From Margaritifera margaritifera (lineage: Eukaryota; Mollusca; Bivalvia; Unionida; Margaritiferidae), in NCBI GenBank assembly GCA_029931535.1, contig JAQPZY010000394.1:62001-126000 (forward strand): DNA of 64,000 nt, read 5' to 3'. Positions 10,397-22,330 of the stretch are shown piece after piece. Below the pieces are notes generated by a model. It did not search any database and was not told the origin of the DNA. It saw nothing but the letters and a program-made list of their open reading frames with translations. The position numbers were made by a program, and so were the translations under genes. How positions within the stretch are numbered: position 1 is the stretch's first letter; each line of letters starts with the position of its first letter.

Positions 10397-12907
10397 ATCT
10401 TTTGGTTCCATATTTAAGAAATAATGCTCATGAGTCAAGCTATCTCAAACAGAAAAGCCAGTCTTTGCAACAGACAAGAGTGATGGTAGAGTTACGTTGA
10501 TAGTTACATCAGTGCGCATATCCCTAGCGTTGCAGATACAATGACTACACGCGAATCCGCTCAAATTACGCGCGGAATACATTCCAAACACATGGTGAAA
10601 TGACTGCCAAAGTTACGTTTTGTCTTTTGTCACCTCAAAAAAAGAGAGTGTTGAAGAAAAAGTATAGCTCGCGGAACATCACAGCCATTCCGGTGTCTAA
10701 AAATCAATTAATTCTGATAAATACGCTAAGGTTTTTTAACCTTTGCTGAAATCCATTGTCCTTGAAAATGGCAGGTAATATGAGCAATACAACTCTGACA
10801 AAGGGAACAACAAAGTGAGAAAACTGCGAAAGCTATTTTGTGTTAACGAAAACCAAGTAAAAAGAACTTTAGCAACGAGAAATGATACCGAATCAGTACA
10901 ACGAGCAGACGGACAGACGGAGTTAATAATCACTGCAACGTATGAAAATGTAACGACCTTCTTTGACCCGTTTTGGAAATATTTCACAAAGATGGGCTTT
11001 CATCGGAGTGGTTGGGGATGGGGAGATAAACCACCATAATATAACATTTCTTTGAATCTCTGTTTAGCAACTTGCCGCTTCTTCCTCTTGAAATACAGTA
11101 TAGTATGTGATGCAGCTAAGAAACAAAACGACGCTTGAAAACATAGAATATACATATTATTTCATGGAAAATTCATACTTGTTATGAGTGGACCTCAACA
11201 TATGTACGAGATCGTAATTACAGAAAGAGTGAAGGTGATTTTAATCTATTGCAGGCGAAAATGAACTTTACCCTTCCAAGTACTAACTTCATGTTTGATT
11301 GGAGATCTCAATACTGGGAACTAATGTAAGACCTAGTTTACTGGGACCAGTTTCAATTTGTCGCCAAAGAATAAATTTTGCAATAGTATGTTTGCTGATG
11401 GAAAGAACATTTACAAAGTATGTAGGGATGTTGACATGTTTGGTTATAATGATAGAGCAACACTTAAAGAAGGAAAGCGTATGCACCCGTCTTGCGTTGA
11501 AACTTTTACCAAATAAATTATAAGAATCACACGGAAAAATCAGAACAGCATTTGTTTCGTTCATTGGTTGGTTTTAAAAAGGCATTTTCAGAACTTTATA
11601 TGGCCATACAATGCCTAAGAAATGCAAGAAAAAAAAATGTCTTTCTCAAAGACACAGCGAGGCAGCCGACATGGGTTTGTCTGAGCAGCATGTATATATT
11701 GAATTTTTGTTTTATTTTATTTTGTTTCGATTTTTGTGTATTTAAAATCGGAAGACGAGGAGTGGATTGAAATCAGATTTTAATAATTTCAAGATACATA
11801 ACGTAGGCACATTGTGTTTAAGTAATTGTAAACACCACAACGTGTTTATCACAAGTACTTGAACTTAAAGACACAAGATTTACTGTAGTATGACGTGAGT
11901 TAAAACATTTCTAGAAAGAATTAAACTTTAATGCAGAAAATAACGAAAAGTTTTCTTTGCTGATCATTTAATCACGTGTTTAAAAAGTACTCCGCGCATA
12001 TATTGGTAATTTGGGTGTATTCCGCTCATGGTCGTGGTATCCTCAACATGTACAGTAATACCCGGTATACATACCCTTACCTTGCAAAGAGCATTGCGTG
12101 GTCGAAATCTGGTAGTTCCCAGGCGGTAAAAATGTCCCAGTCAAGGATATCATCAAGATACTGGTTCATCTCAATACATTTTGTTTTGTTAATTGCAATT
12201 ACTTTAGAATCCGTATGTGGAAAGTCAGCTTCCCGCTTGAAAGAAAATAGGAAACAAATAAAAAACTTGCAGAAACTGCGGAATGTCAGTTTCACTCTAT
12301 AAGTAAAAATGGAAACAACTGAAAAAACGATGTAATATTTTTTAGATTCAATTCATAATTTAGTATTATGATGTGCATGAGAATAGTAATACGGGTGAAG
12401 TGGAAAAACTTGCGTATTTTTGTTTCGAACTTATTTTCCATGTAAATGTGCTTCTATAGGACAGGAACCATCCTACAGGTTACATTATATACCGTGGTCG
12501 TAGATATAATGATACAACAAAATCATCTGTTGAGCAAGTAAGTTATTCTTCATTACGTATTCAGACAAATTGCTATTCAGGAAGGACTCTATCAGTATAG
12601 AAGTTATACTTTAAACATACGTATATATCAGATATGCATAAAATGTATACATCCATCTCATCATATTCAGGCATTATACACATATAAACATACAAAATCC
12701 AATCACACTGTTTCCATACAAGGGAAAGAAAGTTCAGAGTTGATAACTCTCTCTTCCTCTCTCTCTCTCTCTCGTCGATTCTGGCCACATCGTAAGTTGT
12801 AGAAAACATGTCCTTGCTCCCACAAAAAAAGTCCCCCTCGGGCTGTCTAAAGTATAATATCCATCATTTATAATTTTTTGAAGAACGCTAGGCCACTATT
12901 ACTTGTC
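10397..12907. other. AT-rich DNA without recognisable gene
   Basis: Several ORFs of 70-108 residues occur on both strands, often overlapping. None has a domain I recognise or convincing splice signals. A (TC)n run lies near 12751-12773. Confidence 0.45.
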
Positions 12908-13300
12908 AAAACCAGTTATTTTAAAAATCGAAGAGATTAGTGATTTCTGCCATTCCTGAAAACTCGGACTCTGAACATACCAGAAGACAATCCAGCAATC
13001 CAAACAAATAATGAAAGCCGCCTAAATAATGTACAATAAACATCTGTGATAGAGTTAGATCGATTTTTACCAAAAGTTTAAACTAGCAGGAAAATGGCTA
13101 TTTCAAAAATTGAAGAGATTAGAGATTTATAGTATTCCGGAACACTACGGACTTACAGATACCAGAAGCCCCCCTATCATCCAGTAATCCAAACAAATAA
13201 TGAAATTCACCTAAGTTATCAAAACCCATTATAAAGTTAGATGTTTACCACATATTAAATAAATCGGTAATTCCTGGCGTTTCTGAAACCGTTCAGTGCA
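12908..13300. repeat. 182-bp tandem duplication
   Basis: AA(T)CGAAGAGATTAG at 12926 recurs as AATTGAAGAGATTAG at 13108. Both are followed by ATACCAGAAG, CCAG(C/T)AATCCAAACAAATAATGAAA, AAAGTTAGAT and TTTACCA. A third, partial start (GGTAATTCCTGGCGTTTCTGAAA) appears near 13265. Confidence 0.8.
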
Positions 13301-13386
13301 GCGAGAACCAGAGGTCCCAAAATTTTAAATTATGGGGAATAATTTCTGCAGATAGAAACAAGTGCGCAAGCACATTAGTTCTAGTT

Positions 13387-13387
<1 letters not shown>

Positions 13388-13442
<55 letters not shown>
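13388..13442. repeat. (GA)n microsatellite
   Basis: An uninterrupted run of about 27 GA units. Confidence 0.97.
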
Positions 13443-13448
<6 letters not shown>

Positions 13449-13769
13449 AAAGAATTTAAAAAAGAAAAAAGTTAAAAAGTATTGTTTAAATGGTATACAA
13501 ATATCAATCATGTAACTATTAACTGCAGATTGTGATAAAATTAGTAATCAAGAGTAATTAATATCTTTTATTATTCTAACATTCAATAGTTTATATCGTT
13601 TTCTTTAATCCTCTTAATCCCCAGGAAAAGGTTTCATAGAAATATCAAATTGTCATTCCATAAATCCGTCTTAAATAGAGGTATTTCAAAAATGTTTCTG
13701 AATCATACAAATCTAACTATATTTTCGGTAAATTTCATTTCTACATTAAAATAATCATCTTTCTTGATG

Positions 13770-14130
13770 AACGATACATTGATCATAGTTGTTGATAATT
13801 CCATATGTCGATCACATTTGTTGATAATTCTATACATTGATCATATATGTCGATAGATCCATGTGTCAGTCGTATCTGTTGATTAGTTCTACATATTGAT
13901 CATATGGGTTGGCATACGAAATCAGCTGCGATTATTTGTTGAAAGTCCACGCTTTGATCGCATCCACTGAGGAACGATACTATTTTGTTATACCCGTTGT
14001 TGAACTTTGTGCGCATGAATAGGGTGTCAGATACATTCATCATTCATTTCCATAAAAGACCCATCTCATTCACGTGACTGTATTAAGTGTTTTTGCTAAA
14101 TCCAATCCCACCCGGTTTGATTCTGTTACA
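13770..14130 (+). mobile_element. Ty3/gypsy LTR fragment (3' part)
   Basis: The segment ends GTGTTTTTGCTAAATCC, then CCCACCCGGTTTGATTCTG, then TTACA. This matches the reverse-complement end of the LTR at 46967-47940 and the end of 36040-36974. The part before it (TTGATCATA...GTTGATAATTC...GAGGAACGATACTATTTTG) matches the internally repetitive middle of the 46967-47940 LTR. No internal element domain adjoins it, so it is a solo or truncated LTR. The left boundary is approximate. Confidence 0.7.
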
Positions 14131-15721
14131 CAAATGTTGTTTGGTTTAATACTGCTATGATTGTATGTAATGAATTGATGCGTTGGATTCATATTTAACA
14201 CCTTGCTAAACACCATGTAATATTTCCCCTGTTTGTTGGGAGTTATATAATTCCAAAATATAAACGTATTTACTTAGAAACCTTTTCTATATTCATTTAG
14301 TGAGAAATTTTGAGCATTCTGTCAGAAAAATGTTCTCTTTAAGATCTAGAACTTGTTCAGAATTTACTCGTTTTTTTTTCACTTAAAATACAGATACCTA
14401 AATTGCAAAAAAATGTATAGCTCACATAAACAATTATAGCTATTATAGCAGCAAAGATATGTACTCATACGTCATATGTTGATTAGAAGGCTGATCAAAA
14501 GGATCAAAGTTAGGTTCCTTTGATTTGTCTAGAAGACCAACATGGCGATTTGAAGAAAAACAAATCATCATTTAAATTATTAAAATTCTGAGCAACCAAA
14601 CCTTGTTCACTAAGTCATTCATTCATATAATGGAGTGATATTGATATATTCTAGTTAAATTGATTTACTTCTCTTTTGAAATCCTTGTATTACGTACCAA
14701 ATCTCATTCTTTTATCATTTGCACAAATTGAGTAAAATATTGAAAGAAAAAAAAAATGCTTCCGCTAATTGTTAATCAATTTGCAATCGCTCCACCAACT
14801 AAAGCCAATGCTTCTATTAAACTTCGAACTTTTTCGCTTTCGCTCACACTCTATTTAATGGTAACATATTTGAATATATATTCTATATCAAATAAAAATG
14901 TACATGTTTTTGTTCTTTAATCAGCTCTTTGAATGTAAAAATAACTATATTATTACCTTCTTCAAGATAATATGTTTATACAACATATAAAACTCTGTGG
15001 CGTTTAATTTCCAGACTGTATCTTCAGGTTCTCCTTTGAGATCCAAATAGTAAGAAGCACTTTATCACCAACATATAACATATAAATTACTATCGGTTTG
15101 TGATTCGATGTTCAAGTGATCAAGTTTGAAAAACAAAGAAATATATATATCTTTATTTAAATGATATTAAACAGCACATCGAATTCTGTATATAATTTGT
15201 ACTCAATGAAACCTGATGGAGAATAGAAAAGTGCATAAGCAGGGTTTATTTTTTTGTGGCATTGTATAACCAGAATTTGTTTTAAAACAAAAACCAAAAT
15301 CCAAAAAAAAAATTGAAATCCAAAAAAAGAAAAGAAATCAAGCAACAAAACAAAACAACAACAAAAACAAAAAAAGCAAAACAAACAAATAAAAAACCCC
15401 AAAACAACTAAAACACAAAACAAACAAACAAAATAAAAAAATGAAAATCAAAGAACAAACACAAAAAAGTAACAATTTTTTTTTTTTAAAATAAATTGTT
15501 CTGTTAATACGGGAGTTTCATCTTCACCCTTACATTTTTATCTAGCATACACAACAGTTGTAACGTTTGTTTTATGTATTCTAAAGTTTACAACAGCAAG
15601 ATATAATGTCGTTCACAAAATATTAATCAGCCAAGTATTGGTTCTTGAAAAAGTTCTAGTTATTATGAAATACATTTACAATTTATGTAAGTTTATTAAT
15701 TAGTATATTATTCGCAGAACG
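14131..15721. other. AT-rich DNA with an A/C-rich low-complexity tract
   Basis: An AAACAAAAC-like tract spans about 15280-15480 and gives a spurious F/C-rich minus-strand ORF. I recognise nothing else. Confidence 0.5.
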
Positions 15722-17050
15722 CCTTATTTCCATTTCTGCGTAAATGTCAGTTTTAATTTCAGTGCTTTTTTGACCCTCTATATCTGATATCTTTTATTTT
15801 ATGACTTTACGGCTACAACTAGCTTCTGTGTTTATTTTATCATCTAACTCTGACTTATCTTTATCAATTCTTTCACTTGATGCTAAAGTATTTGTCCTTT
15901 TTATCTACTTCAGCTGTAAACATTTGTAATGTATTTTTTTTCGTTTCACTATTTTATCTAATTCATTGCTATTTCCTAGTATTGCACCGATATTATTAAC
16001 GAGTTCTCAACCAATGTATTCTGTTATCTGCTTTTTATATTTCTATTCTAGCCGAAATTTTATTTTGTTTACCTTTGTAAAGTCTGATCATTTATAATTT
16101 TAATATTTTTACTTAAATCTGTAGGAGACAAATCGTAGATGTTCTCATACATCCTATTATACTTTCAGCCACATTTATTTTGTTCTTGTTGTCATCTATC
16201 TTTTTGGGTGTTTCTGTTAAAGTATTCATTTTTCTTTTGCAACTGAGATAAAGCATTAGTGATAACAGTAATCGTTCTTCGAATTATAGTACTGCACTTT
16301 AAAATCATTGACTACGTTTCTAATATCTTATAAATGTACTCTCTGGTGTATTAGTATTTTTCATCAAATTATTTCTTTAATTGCCCTAACTGTGATTTGT
16401 AAAGTACAATATTATTCTAGACATTTCTTGACTAATTCCATGTCATTTAAGTACTACAAGATTCTAGACATTTCTTGACTAATTCCATGTCACTTAAGTA
16501 CCCCAAGATTCTAGATGTTTCTTGACTAATTCCATGTCACTTAAGTACTACAAGATTCTAGACATGTCTTGACGAATTCTATGTCACCTTTTAATGCATA
16601 TATCTCAGACTTTTTCCTTCGTTCAATACGCTGTATATATTTTGCCGAATATTTTGAACTCAACTAGAAACTTCTTTTCTTAAAGTTTGTAATGTTCTTA
16701 TAATTTCAAACAGGATATTAAATCTCTGCATAAATCACTTCTGCGCATCTCAAATATTTTCTTTACATCATCAATTTCTTTTCATAGCTCGTCTATTTTA
16801 GAAAGAACTTACTCGAGCTTATTGATACCTTGCGATCCACAGCTCTTAATTCACTATCAACTTTTTCTCTTCAATGTTTTATATCCATGAAATTATTATC
16901 TTCTAAACCCTACGTAGTTGATTACCAAAACGTCTTTGTACAAATCAACGATTACCCGCATTAGCTGATCTTTCAGGATCACCTGAATTTGTAATTCGGT
17001 TGACGTTGAAGTTTAATTGATTATTTATTGATTGAAGTAGTGAAGTTTAT
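15722..17050 (-). pseudogene. Decayed ORF, predicted coiled-coil protein
   Basis: Reading the minus strand from about 17050 downwards gives protein-like text in alternating frames with many stops. Near the start it reads SGDPERSANAGNR, stop, FVQRRFGNQLRR. Next comes a long lysine/glutamate/isoleucine-rich stretch typical of a coiled coil (for example YEKEIDDVKKIFEMRRS, and near the end KDKSELDDKINTEAS). I do not recognise the family. A 47-bp tandem expansion at 16417-16604 lies inside it. Since 47 is not a multiple of 3, the expansion must have followed loss of function. With the segments at 19345-22330 it looks like part of one large decayed element, possibly Polinton- or virus-like, but no hallmark gene is visible here. 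Confidence 0.55.
16417..16604. repeat. 47-bp tandem repeat, four copies
   Basis: CTAGACATTTCTTGACTAAT, then TCCATGTCA(C/T)TTAAGTAC, begins at 16417, 16464, 16511 and 16558. The last copy is divergent (CATGTCTTGACGAATTC). Confidence 0.92.
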
Positions 17051-19344
17051 TTGCTCTCAGGTTCAAAACTAGTGAACCAAGTTCAAACATTCTTCACTTG
17101 AACCTCCTAATGATATCTCGCCAGCAATTGGTTGGGTTGATATCACTGTTTATTTAATATGAAATATGTACTTCACTGACATTCCATGAAAATCTATTAT
17201 TTTTATATCTTCATCTTTATTACAGATATTTAATCTATTTTTGTAACTCTGTGTAGTTCATTGTAAACGCCATCAGCATAGTATAAAATAGGGTCACAAT
17301 GAAAAATATTTGTAACTCGTAAAAGCTATAGTGAAGAGAAGAGTATGAAAACTCGTGAACTTGCTCTTTTTGCTTTCCCTTCTCGCTTTGCTCACATTTA
17401 ATTCGTTTTATAATTATTTAGGTGGTTATGAAAAACGTAGAAATGTTTAGATCTTAGAAAACCACATCATAATCAGTAGATGTTTTAATAAATATTGCGC
17501 CATTAAATTCTAATAAGTTAGAGATAAAGTCTGTTATGCACACTGGGTAATTTGGACACTAGTTTATGTCCTTGTCTATATTGTATAAAGACTGGTTCCC
17601 GTATAAAAAGCCATATCCATAAAACAATCAAGTGTAACAAGACTTAAAGCAGTTGCAGGAGTTAATTAAATAATAATCATAAAACACTTGCTTGGGAAAT
17701 CTGCTGAAATGTTAAACACCATCTTAAGAATCTTACTGTAACCAAATATAAAATATGATATAAGTAAACCACGGAAAGCATAATCTCTTATATAATGTGT
17801 AGATGATTTATTTCTGTAAGCACTCAAACTTCACTGCTATTTGATTCTTAGAGTTTACAGTAGTAACTTGTTCTGAAACTCGTGAACTTGAAATTTGTTC
17901 ACATGCTCTCTGATCACAATTCTCTCTCTCTCTCTCTCTCTTGCTCGTAGCATTTGTTTTATTATTACATCTGTTTCAAATAAATAACACGACATTACTG
18001 TAATGACAAGTCCACATACAAACTAATATTTATTATATTCTTAAGAAAGCTTTTCTTTTCTTGTTTTATTCATAACCTTTCTGCTTTTAACTTTTTGATA
18101 TTTTTTTATTGCTCTCGAAGCTTTCTTGCAAAACGCAACTCTACTTGGATCTTTCTTTCTTTGTCATGTTACGATATCAGTAACTTGTTCATGAACATGT
18201 TCACTTTACTTTCTGTCTCCCATTTATCTTACAAAATCTTTGTTTTAAATTCTATCTTCACAAACTTAGCATAGTTATTTTTTAAAAAAAGTTCAGATAA
18301 AATAAACGAACAGTATGATTTGCTACAAATATGATGAAATAGTTGATATATAAAACTGGTTATTTTACGTCTTGCATGAAAGATTACAAACAGAGAATTG
18401 AGAGAACAAAATAAGGATTATTAAACAATTGGCAAAGGAGAATAAAGATTATTTATATAATTATGTGAATGAAAGGTCCAGTAATGATAAAAAATTAGAT
18501 TAATTCATGTACCAAAAGTTATAATTATAACTACATTAAAACAATGCACAATGACCTTCCATAAGAACTCTTTGAATTCTCGTATTGCTCTCCTAAAACA
18601 GAAACTATATTAAAATTGCTCGGTTTTCCATCATCGTAAAGAGTTAGTTAAACTTTAAAAAGCTGAACAATATTGATGACAGAGATATTAATATTTTTTC
18701 ATTGGACAACACAAAATACATTAGTTTTAATAATAATAGTTTAAAAATTGTAAAATGCCATCAAAAGTATTCATAGAAGGGTATTATCAAAAGTAGAAAC
18801 TTTTTAAACAACAAACTCTATTTAATATCTCTCTTGTTTCTACCATAACGTTTAAATGTAAGTTTAGCTCCCTCTCTCATCATCTGGACTTGTGGTAAAT
18901 AGATATTCCAGTATTATAAACAGCTATAATCGTAAGTGTAAGATATTAAAATGCATCGGTCATAAAACATCCAGTACACATTCTATTTATTTAAAGCATG
19001 ATCTATATTGATTTAGTATTTATTCAACCAAGAAAAAAAAAATTGGTCTACTCGTTTCATTTCTTGTAAACCTTCTGTCGGTTTATTAAGATTTGTTAAA
19101 TTATCAGTTGGAAGACATTTAGGGATTAAAAACTGAACCGAGACTATGCTAGTATATTTTTACCATGCCCTAGAATTGTTTACTGCTTTGACATTTTGTT
19201 ATTTCGTAATTAAATTCATTTGTTATGTTAACATTTAATTCTTATCTAAATTGTTATCTTCATTGGTCAGAACAATCTGTCCATCTAGTATGAAAACCAA
19301 ATTCAATTTGTTTTTTGGTCCATTTAAATAGTAAAACAAATGAC
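17051..19344. other. AT-rich DNA, possible traces of decayed coding sequence
   Basis: A (TC)n run lies at about 17921-17942. On the minus strand near 18838-18887 a short text reads MMREGAKLTFKRYGRNKR. It may belong to the same decayed element as its neighbours but is too short to support alone. Confidence 0.35.
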
Positions 19345-19930
19345 AGAAGATAGAGGATCTATTTATGATGAAGATGATATTTTGTGGTCAAACTGAAGTT
19401 TGCAATAATGGAGGATTTTGATACTCATAATTTAACTAATAATGAATTTTAAACAATTAGAACAACTACTCGACATATATCATTAGATTCTAAACGGTTA
19501 GTAACAGGAACAATTCCTGATGTCATTTAACTTTATAAAGATATTATGCTCAGACGTGGTAGTGATGAACAACAATATGCAAACTTTAGTCACGAATTAA
19601 AAAATGTAACATTGTAAATAGATGAATCTAATTTAAATGTCTAAAAAGGAAATAATAAAGAAAATAATTCAATTGGTTATCTGGCAACATAACATCTGAT
19701 TTTAGAAAGTCTTTACAGTGCGTACAAGAAGGAAATAAACGAATATCATCCAGTGATGTAAACAAAGATTATTTCGGGATGACAACATTTGAAATAGATA
19801 CACCAAAAACAGAGCAAAGGCAAACAGTAGCAATTCCAAGTAACACAAATCCAGTAGAAGAATTTGTAAATGATGTCAGAGAAATACGCGATGAAATTAA
19901 TAATGGAAAAATTTATAAGAATAAAGAGAG
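19345..19930 (+). pseudogene. Decayed ORF of unknown family (part 1)
   Basis: The plus strand has protein-like text broken by stops and frame changes: MEDFDTHNLTNNEF, then TRHISLDSKRLVTGTIPDVI, LYKDIMLRRGSDEQQYANFS, HELKNVTL, and after a frame change NKDYFGMTTFEIDTPKTEQ and EEFVNDVREIRDEINNGKIY. The composition is charged and helical, with no motif I can name. The reading is cut at about 19930 by an inverted-repeat insertion and appears to resume after 20506. It lies close to two other decayed ORFs of like age, suggesting a common origin in one large mobile element or integrated virus-like DNA. Confidence 0.5.
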
Positions 19931-20074
19931 GATATTTGCTTGAAACGAGTGAATAACGGATATATTTTATCGAGCGGGTGAAAAACTCAGTAACTCTGAG
20001 TAACTCAGAAAAACTAAGTTTTTCACACACGAGATGAAATATATCCGTTATTCACTTGGAGCAAGCAAATATTC
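19931..20074. repeat. Long hairpin (about 60-bp inverted repeat)
   Basis: Arm 1 (19931-19990) contains ATATTTGCTTG, AGTGAATAACGGATATATTT, ATC and GTGAAAAACT. Arm 2 (about 20014-20074) is its near-perfect reverse complement. The spacer of about 23 bp itself holds a short direct repeat (TAACTCTGAG/TAACTCAG). Confidence 0.92.
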
Positions 20075-20075
20075 T

Positions 20076-20506
20076 TTTTATTTTATGCTCAAGCGTATTG
20101 TCTAGCAATTTGTACAACACACTGAAGTAGCTGATTTCTTGCTGAATTCCGCGCGATAATGTCGGTAGTTTGCCGTTTATGTTTTGCTCTGTTTTGGGTA
20201 TATTTGCACATACAATATCAGTAGTTACATAATGCTCCTTCCCAATTCAAGGGAAAACATCAGATAAAAAGAAAATGAAAACAAAATTGCCCCTTGCTGG
20301 ATTTGAGCCCGGTTCTGGATGCGAAGCAGATATATAAACCCTTACACTACGCAAGTGTTTTACAAAACGCTTGAAATTTCTTAGTCATAATGTTATCAAT
20401 GTCTATTGAAGGCCAATGAAAAATATGATATTTTTTCACTGCAGTGAAATATCACAATTATTTCACTCGGAACATCCAGTAATTCACTGTCTAGCATAAA
20501 ATAAAA
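20076..20506. mobile_element. Candidate MITE with 14-bp terminal inverted repeats
   Basis: TTTTATTTTATGCT at 20076-20089 is the exact reverse complement of AGCATAAAATAAAA at 20493-20506, bounding 431 bp with no coding capacity. A perfect palindrome CACTGCAGTG lies near 20439. The AT-rich ends could match by chance, but position supports insertion: decayed coding text stops before it and restarts after it. The superfamily and any target site duplication are unresolved. Confidence 0.5.
20276..20350 (-). other. tRNA-like relic (degraded B box)
   Basis: The minus strand reads GCTTCGCATCCAGAA, then CCGGGCTCAAATCCAGC, resembling an anticodon arm and T arm with a B-box-like GGCTCAAATCC. The T stem has mismatches and no matching acceptor strand is seen. 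It is not a functional tRNA; it may be the head of an old SINE. Confidence 0.35.
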
Positions 20507-21240
20507 TGTGTTATGTAAAAACCAAAAAAAGCTTTTGGAAATATTTTATTTCAAAGAACGATACTCTAATAGTTTATTTGCTCCTCAGGAAAAAAAAAAG
20601 AGAATTAAGAGGTTATATAACTGCTACTGATGTTGTAAATTTAAGAATAATATTGATGCAAATAAATCTGGAAATGTACGATCGGCAGATAAAGGAAATA
20701 AGAAAATATATCGATAGTTTGAAAGATTAAGAAATGAGAGAGCAATTAGGAAACGTTATCAAAGTTACTGAAAGTAAAACGGGCATAATTAACAGAAATA
20801 GAAAATAATTTGTTTGTCAAAATATTAATTGAATCGATTCACAAACTGCAGAAAAGTTACCATTAGGTGAAAGGTTAAAACAGATATTTAAAGAACATTG
20901 TAGTAGCAATTGCTAGAATTTGTGGAGCTATAACATGATAGCAACAACTCTAGCTCGAACTATAACATATTTTGTAAAAGGTTTAACAAAAGGTGGATAA
21001 AGAAAGCAGCATAGTGGTGGTGGCAGTTCGTTGAATGATAAAATTAAACAAAGATTTAATTAATCTGTCAACTTATCGTTCCACTAGCTAAAAATGCAGA
21101 AGCAGCATTGTCTAGCGTAATGGGTGAAATAATAAGCTGGCTTTTAAGTTCGGCGGGAAATATTATTTCTTTCTTAGGTGATATTAGTTTGCTTGGTACA
21201 TTAAAAATAGTAATTGTTTTTCATTTAGAATTTTAGCTAA
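20507..21240 (+). pseudogene. Decayed ORF of unknown family (part 2), with hydrophobic tail
   Basis: The first 74 residues (from 20506) are open and rich in K/E/I/L, ending EIRKYIDSLKD. After the stop, further text includes LPLGERLKQIFKEHC, ATTLARTITYFVKGLTKGG, SGGGSSLNDKIKQRFN and, in another frame, a hydrophobic stretch GEIISWLLSSAGNIISFL that looks like a membrane segment. The order is thus a helical part, a glycine-rich linker, then a transmembrane-like tail. I do not recognise the family. It is probably the continuation of 19345-19930 after an insertion. Confidence 0.45.
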
Positions 21241-21248
21241 AGGTTTAG

Positions 21249-21249
<1 letters not shown>

Positions 21250-21287
<38 letters not shown>

Positions 21288-21290
21288 ATA
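21250..21290. repeat. (ACA)n microsatellite
   Basis: A run of about 13 ACA units directly follows the decayed ORF. Confidence 0.95.
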
Positions 21291-21526
21291 ATAAAATAAA
21301 AAAGGATTAAAGGATAGTGATCATTTGTAAATACAAATTAAACCAGTTTTTACAACAATACAATGATTATAGATATGTATTTGTCTGTTTCATGATCAGT
21401 AAATGTTTGTGTATTTATTATAGGACTTACTTGTGTTTTATTTGCTTGAGTATTCATTATACGATTTGGTTGTTAATCTTGTTTTTTCTTTATATTTTTC
21501 TATAATTATCCGAAAATGAAACTAGC

Positions 21527-21529
21527 GAC

Positions 21530-21602
<73 letters not shown>
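21527..21602. repeat. (TC)n microsatellite
   Basis: A nearly uninterrupted run of TC units. Confidence 0.97.
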
Positions 21603-21604
<2 letters not shown>

Positions 21605-21756
21605 CTGCTTTCTTCGATCACGCTCCACTATTGTTCTGTCTTTTGTTTAATTTTATTACAGACTGAATAGCAGATATTGGTATTATATTCTTTCACCGGT
21701 AATATTTATATCAGTATTTATTGCTAACCTAATATTATCTGCTGATTTGTTTGTTT

Positions 21757-22330
21757 TAAAAAAAAATGTTAATGTAACCTACTATACTGCCTATTTCCAT
21801 CACCATGTCACTGGGTAATAAAAATGGTCCATCACCACTGACAACATAATTCAGCGTAACTTTCGCATCTGAACTATACTGTTCAAATCTTATTGCAATG
21901 TGTTCATCAATATTATATCTTTTTTGTCCAAATATCAAATTTTCATTTAACCTTTCAACATTGTCTTGTACAGTGGAGACAGAATATGTAATAGATGTTC
22001 CATTTTGTACCTGAACATCCAAACCACATATCACTTAAGACATTAAGCCTTGGTTTCTCATGGATATTTCTTTTTCTGTTATTCCGTTACTAACCATCCA
22101 TTAGATTTATCTGCAATAAATTTACTGGAATAAAAATTATCACTTCTTTTAAGTTTATGATACCAAATCCCCAATTTTTAATTTCTTTCATCTACAAAAT
22201 GCACAATAGTTTTTCTTCATCTTCATCTGTTTCTCCTTTCCCAATAGCAAAACTATCATTAAAAACGGACTGATTTTTTCCTTCCATTTTTATATCTGCA
22301 ATCACTGTGAGGAGGAATGTTACAATTATT
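21757..22330 (-). pseudogene. Decayed minus-strand ORF of unknown family
   Basis: The last part (22034 down to 21757) is open for 92 residues and looks like a folded, soluble protein: TSITYSVSTVQDNVERLNEN, LIFGQKRYNIDEHIAIRFEQ, VTLNYVVSGDGPFLLPSDMV. Upstream, the same strand shows a start region (MEGKNQSVFNDSFAIGKGET, about 22287) followed by stops and frame changes up to FYSSKFIADKSNGWLV. Stops before residue 1 of the open part, and lack of any intron signal, favour a decayed intronless gene. It converges with the plus-strand ORF remnant at 20507-21240. I cannot name a family. Confidence 0.5.

Noticed and set aside
11976..12302. 108-residue plus ORF with an overlapping minus ORF
   Set aside because: Both strands are open over the same segment and neither has a recognisable domain.
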